Shown here piece after piece: positions 6,768 to 6,964 of a stretch of 6,964 nucleotides of DNA. The position numbers and the translations under genes are program-made. Numbering within the stretch: the first letter of the stretch is position 1; each line of letters starts with the position of its first letter. The notes below the pieces were generated by a model that was not told where the DNA came from, made no database searches, and saw only the letters and a program-made list of their open reading frames with translations. The stretch is from an uncultured Bacilli bacterium (GTDB lineage Bacteria > Bacillota_I > Bacilli_A > RF39 > UBA660), in contig CANQHY010000063.1 in assembly GCA_947623975.1 (NCBI GenBank), forward strand, positions 1-6,964, read 5' to 3'.

Positions 6768-6797
6768 AATGTATCATAAATGATTAGGTGATTATTT

Positions 6798-6964
6798 ATG
6801 AAAGAGAAAGTTAGTATATCTGAAATGAATTATAGAGAAAAATTAAAATATAAAACTATTATTAAAATAATTAATGGTAAAATTGGTAAAAAGAAAGCAT
6901 CTATAATTATCGGTTGTTCTGAAAGAAGAGTTAACCAATTAATTAATATTTATAAGACTCAAGG
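6798..6964 (+). CDS. Transposase N-terminal fragment (helix-turn-helix), IS1202/ISNCY-like, truncated by window end
   Basis: An open frame of 55 codons from ATG 6798-6800 runs to the window edge without a stop. AGGTGAT five bases upstream is an excellent Shine-Dalgarno. The peptide is Lys- and Ile-rich. Residues about 20-52 form a helix-turn-helix of the KKKASIIIGCSERRVNQLI type, with a following IYKTQG, matching the pattern K-(R/K)-AA-x-x-LG-C-(S/T)-x-R-x-(V/I)-N-R-(L/M)-I-x-x-Y-x-x-x-G that I know from IS1202/ISNCY-group transposases. The expected DDE catalytic domain would lie to the right. It is the only plus-strand gene. An unrelated HTH regulator is the alternative; the tandem repeats just upstream favour the transposase reading. 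Confidence 0.7.
   Translation, partial: MKEKVSISEMNYREKLKYKTIIKIINGKIGKKKASIIIGCSERRVNQLINIYKTQ

Larger units (their letters stand above)
6718..6964 (+). mobile_element. Left end of an insertion sequence, IS1202/ISNCY-like, continuing beyond the window
   Basis: Inferred from the transposase-like N-terminus at 6798 and the tandem repeats in front of it. The exact left boundary is not determined: it could lie a few bases before 6718, for example near TGTCTTTTGTGTG (6705-6717), because the right terminal repeat and the target duplication are outside the window. Whether the element is intact cannot be judged. Confidence 0.55.

Noticed and set aside
6773..6784. ATCAT-AA-ATGAT hairpin before the transposase start
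   Set aside because: Five-base AT-rich stem without a T-run; too short to call a terminator or operator.

Overview
The window comes from an AT-rich (about 30% GC by eye) Gram-positive bacterium, most likely a Bacillota of the Clostridia/Bacilli type. The evidence is purine-rich Shine-Dalgarno sites, TTGACA/TATAAT-type promoters, short hairpin-plus-U-tract terminators, a lipoprotein NagZ of the Bacillus type and a two-component kinase with a membrane sensor. Two genes stop at TGA and no gene needs TGA read as Trp, so the standard bacterial code fits. The species cannot be named from this sequence.

Layout: five genes lie on the minus strand and one partial gene on the plus strand. From the right edge leftwards: (a) 6798-6964 (+) is the start of a transposase resembling the IS1202/ISNCY group, preceded by two tandem 25-bp repeats (6718-6767) that look like the terminal binding sites of an insertion sequence entering from the right. 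(b) 4795-6642 (-) is a complete 615-aa acyl-adenylate-forming (acyl-CoA ligase-like) enzyme, driven by a full-consensus promoter framed by CAGGTA/TACCTG arms. (c) 2914-4716 (-) is a hybrid histidine kinase with seven predicted membrane segments, then HisKA, HATPase and receiver domains. (d) 2045-2824 (-) is an Hpt-receiver protein with its own extended -10 promoter. (e) 1066-1953 (-) is a cation diffusion facilitator metal exporter. (f) 1-983 (-) is a lipoprotein beta-N-acetylhexosaminidase (NagZ, GH3) cut by the window edge.

The genes are mostly separate transcription units. Terminators follow the ligase, the Hpt-receiver gene and the metal transporter, and two of them use the end of the coding sequence as a stem arm. 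Only the kinase lacks a visible terminator, so it may read through into the Hpt-receiver gene. Those two proteins form a plausible four-step phosphorelay (kinase His240, Asp533, then Hpt His62, then Asp188). Neither carries a DNA-binding or enzymatic output domain, so the final effector is either elsewhere or acts by protein contact. The ligase, transporter and NagZ show no clear functional link to the relay beyond being neighbours. No intergenic gap exceeds 160 bases, and no RNA gene, CRISPR array or riboswitch was seen.
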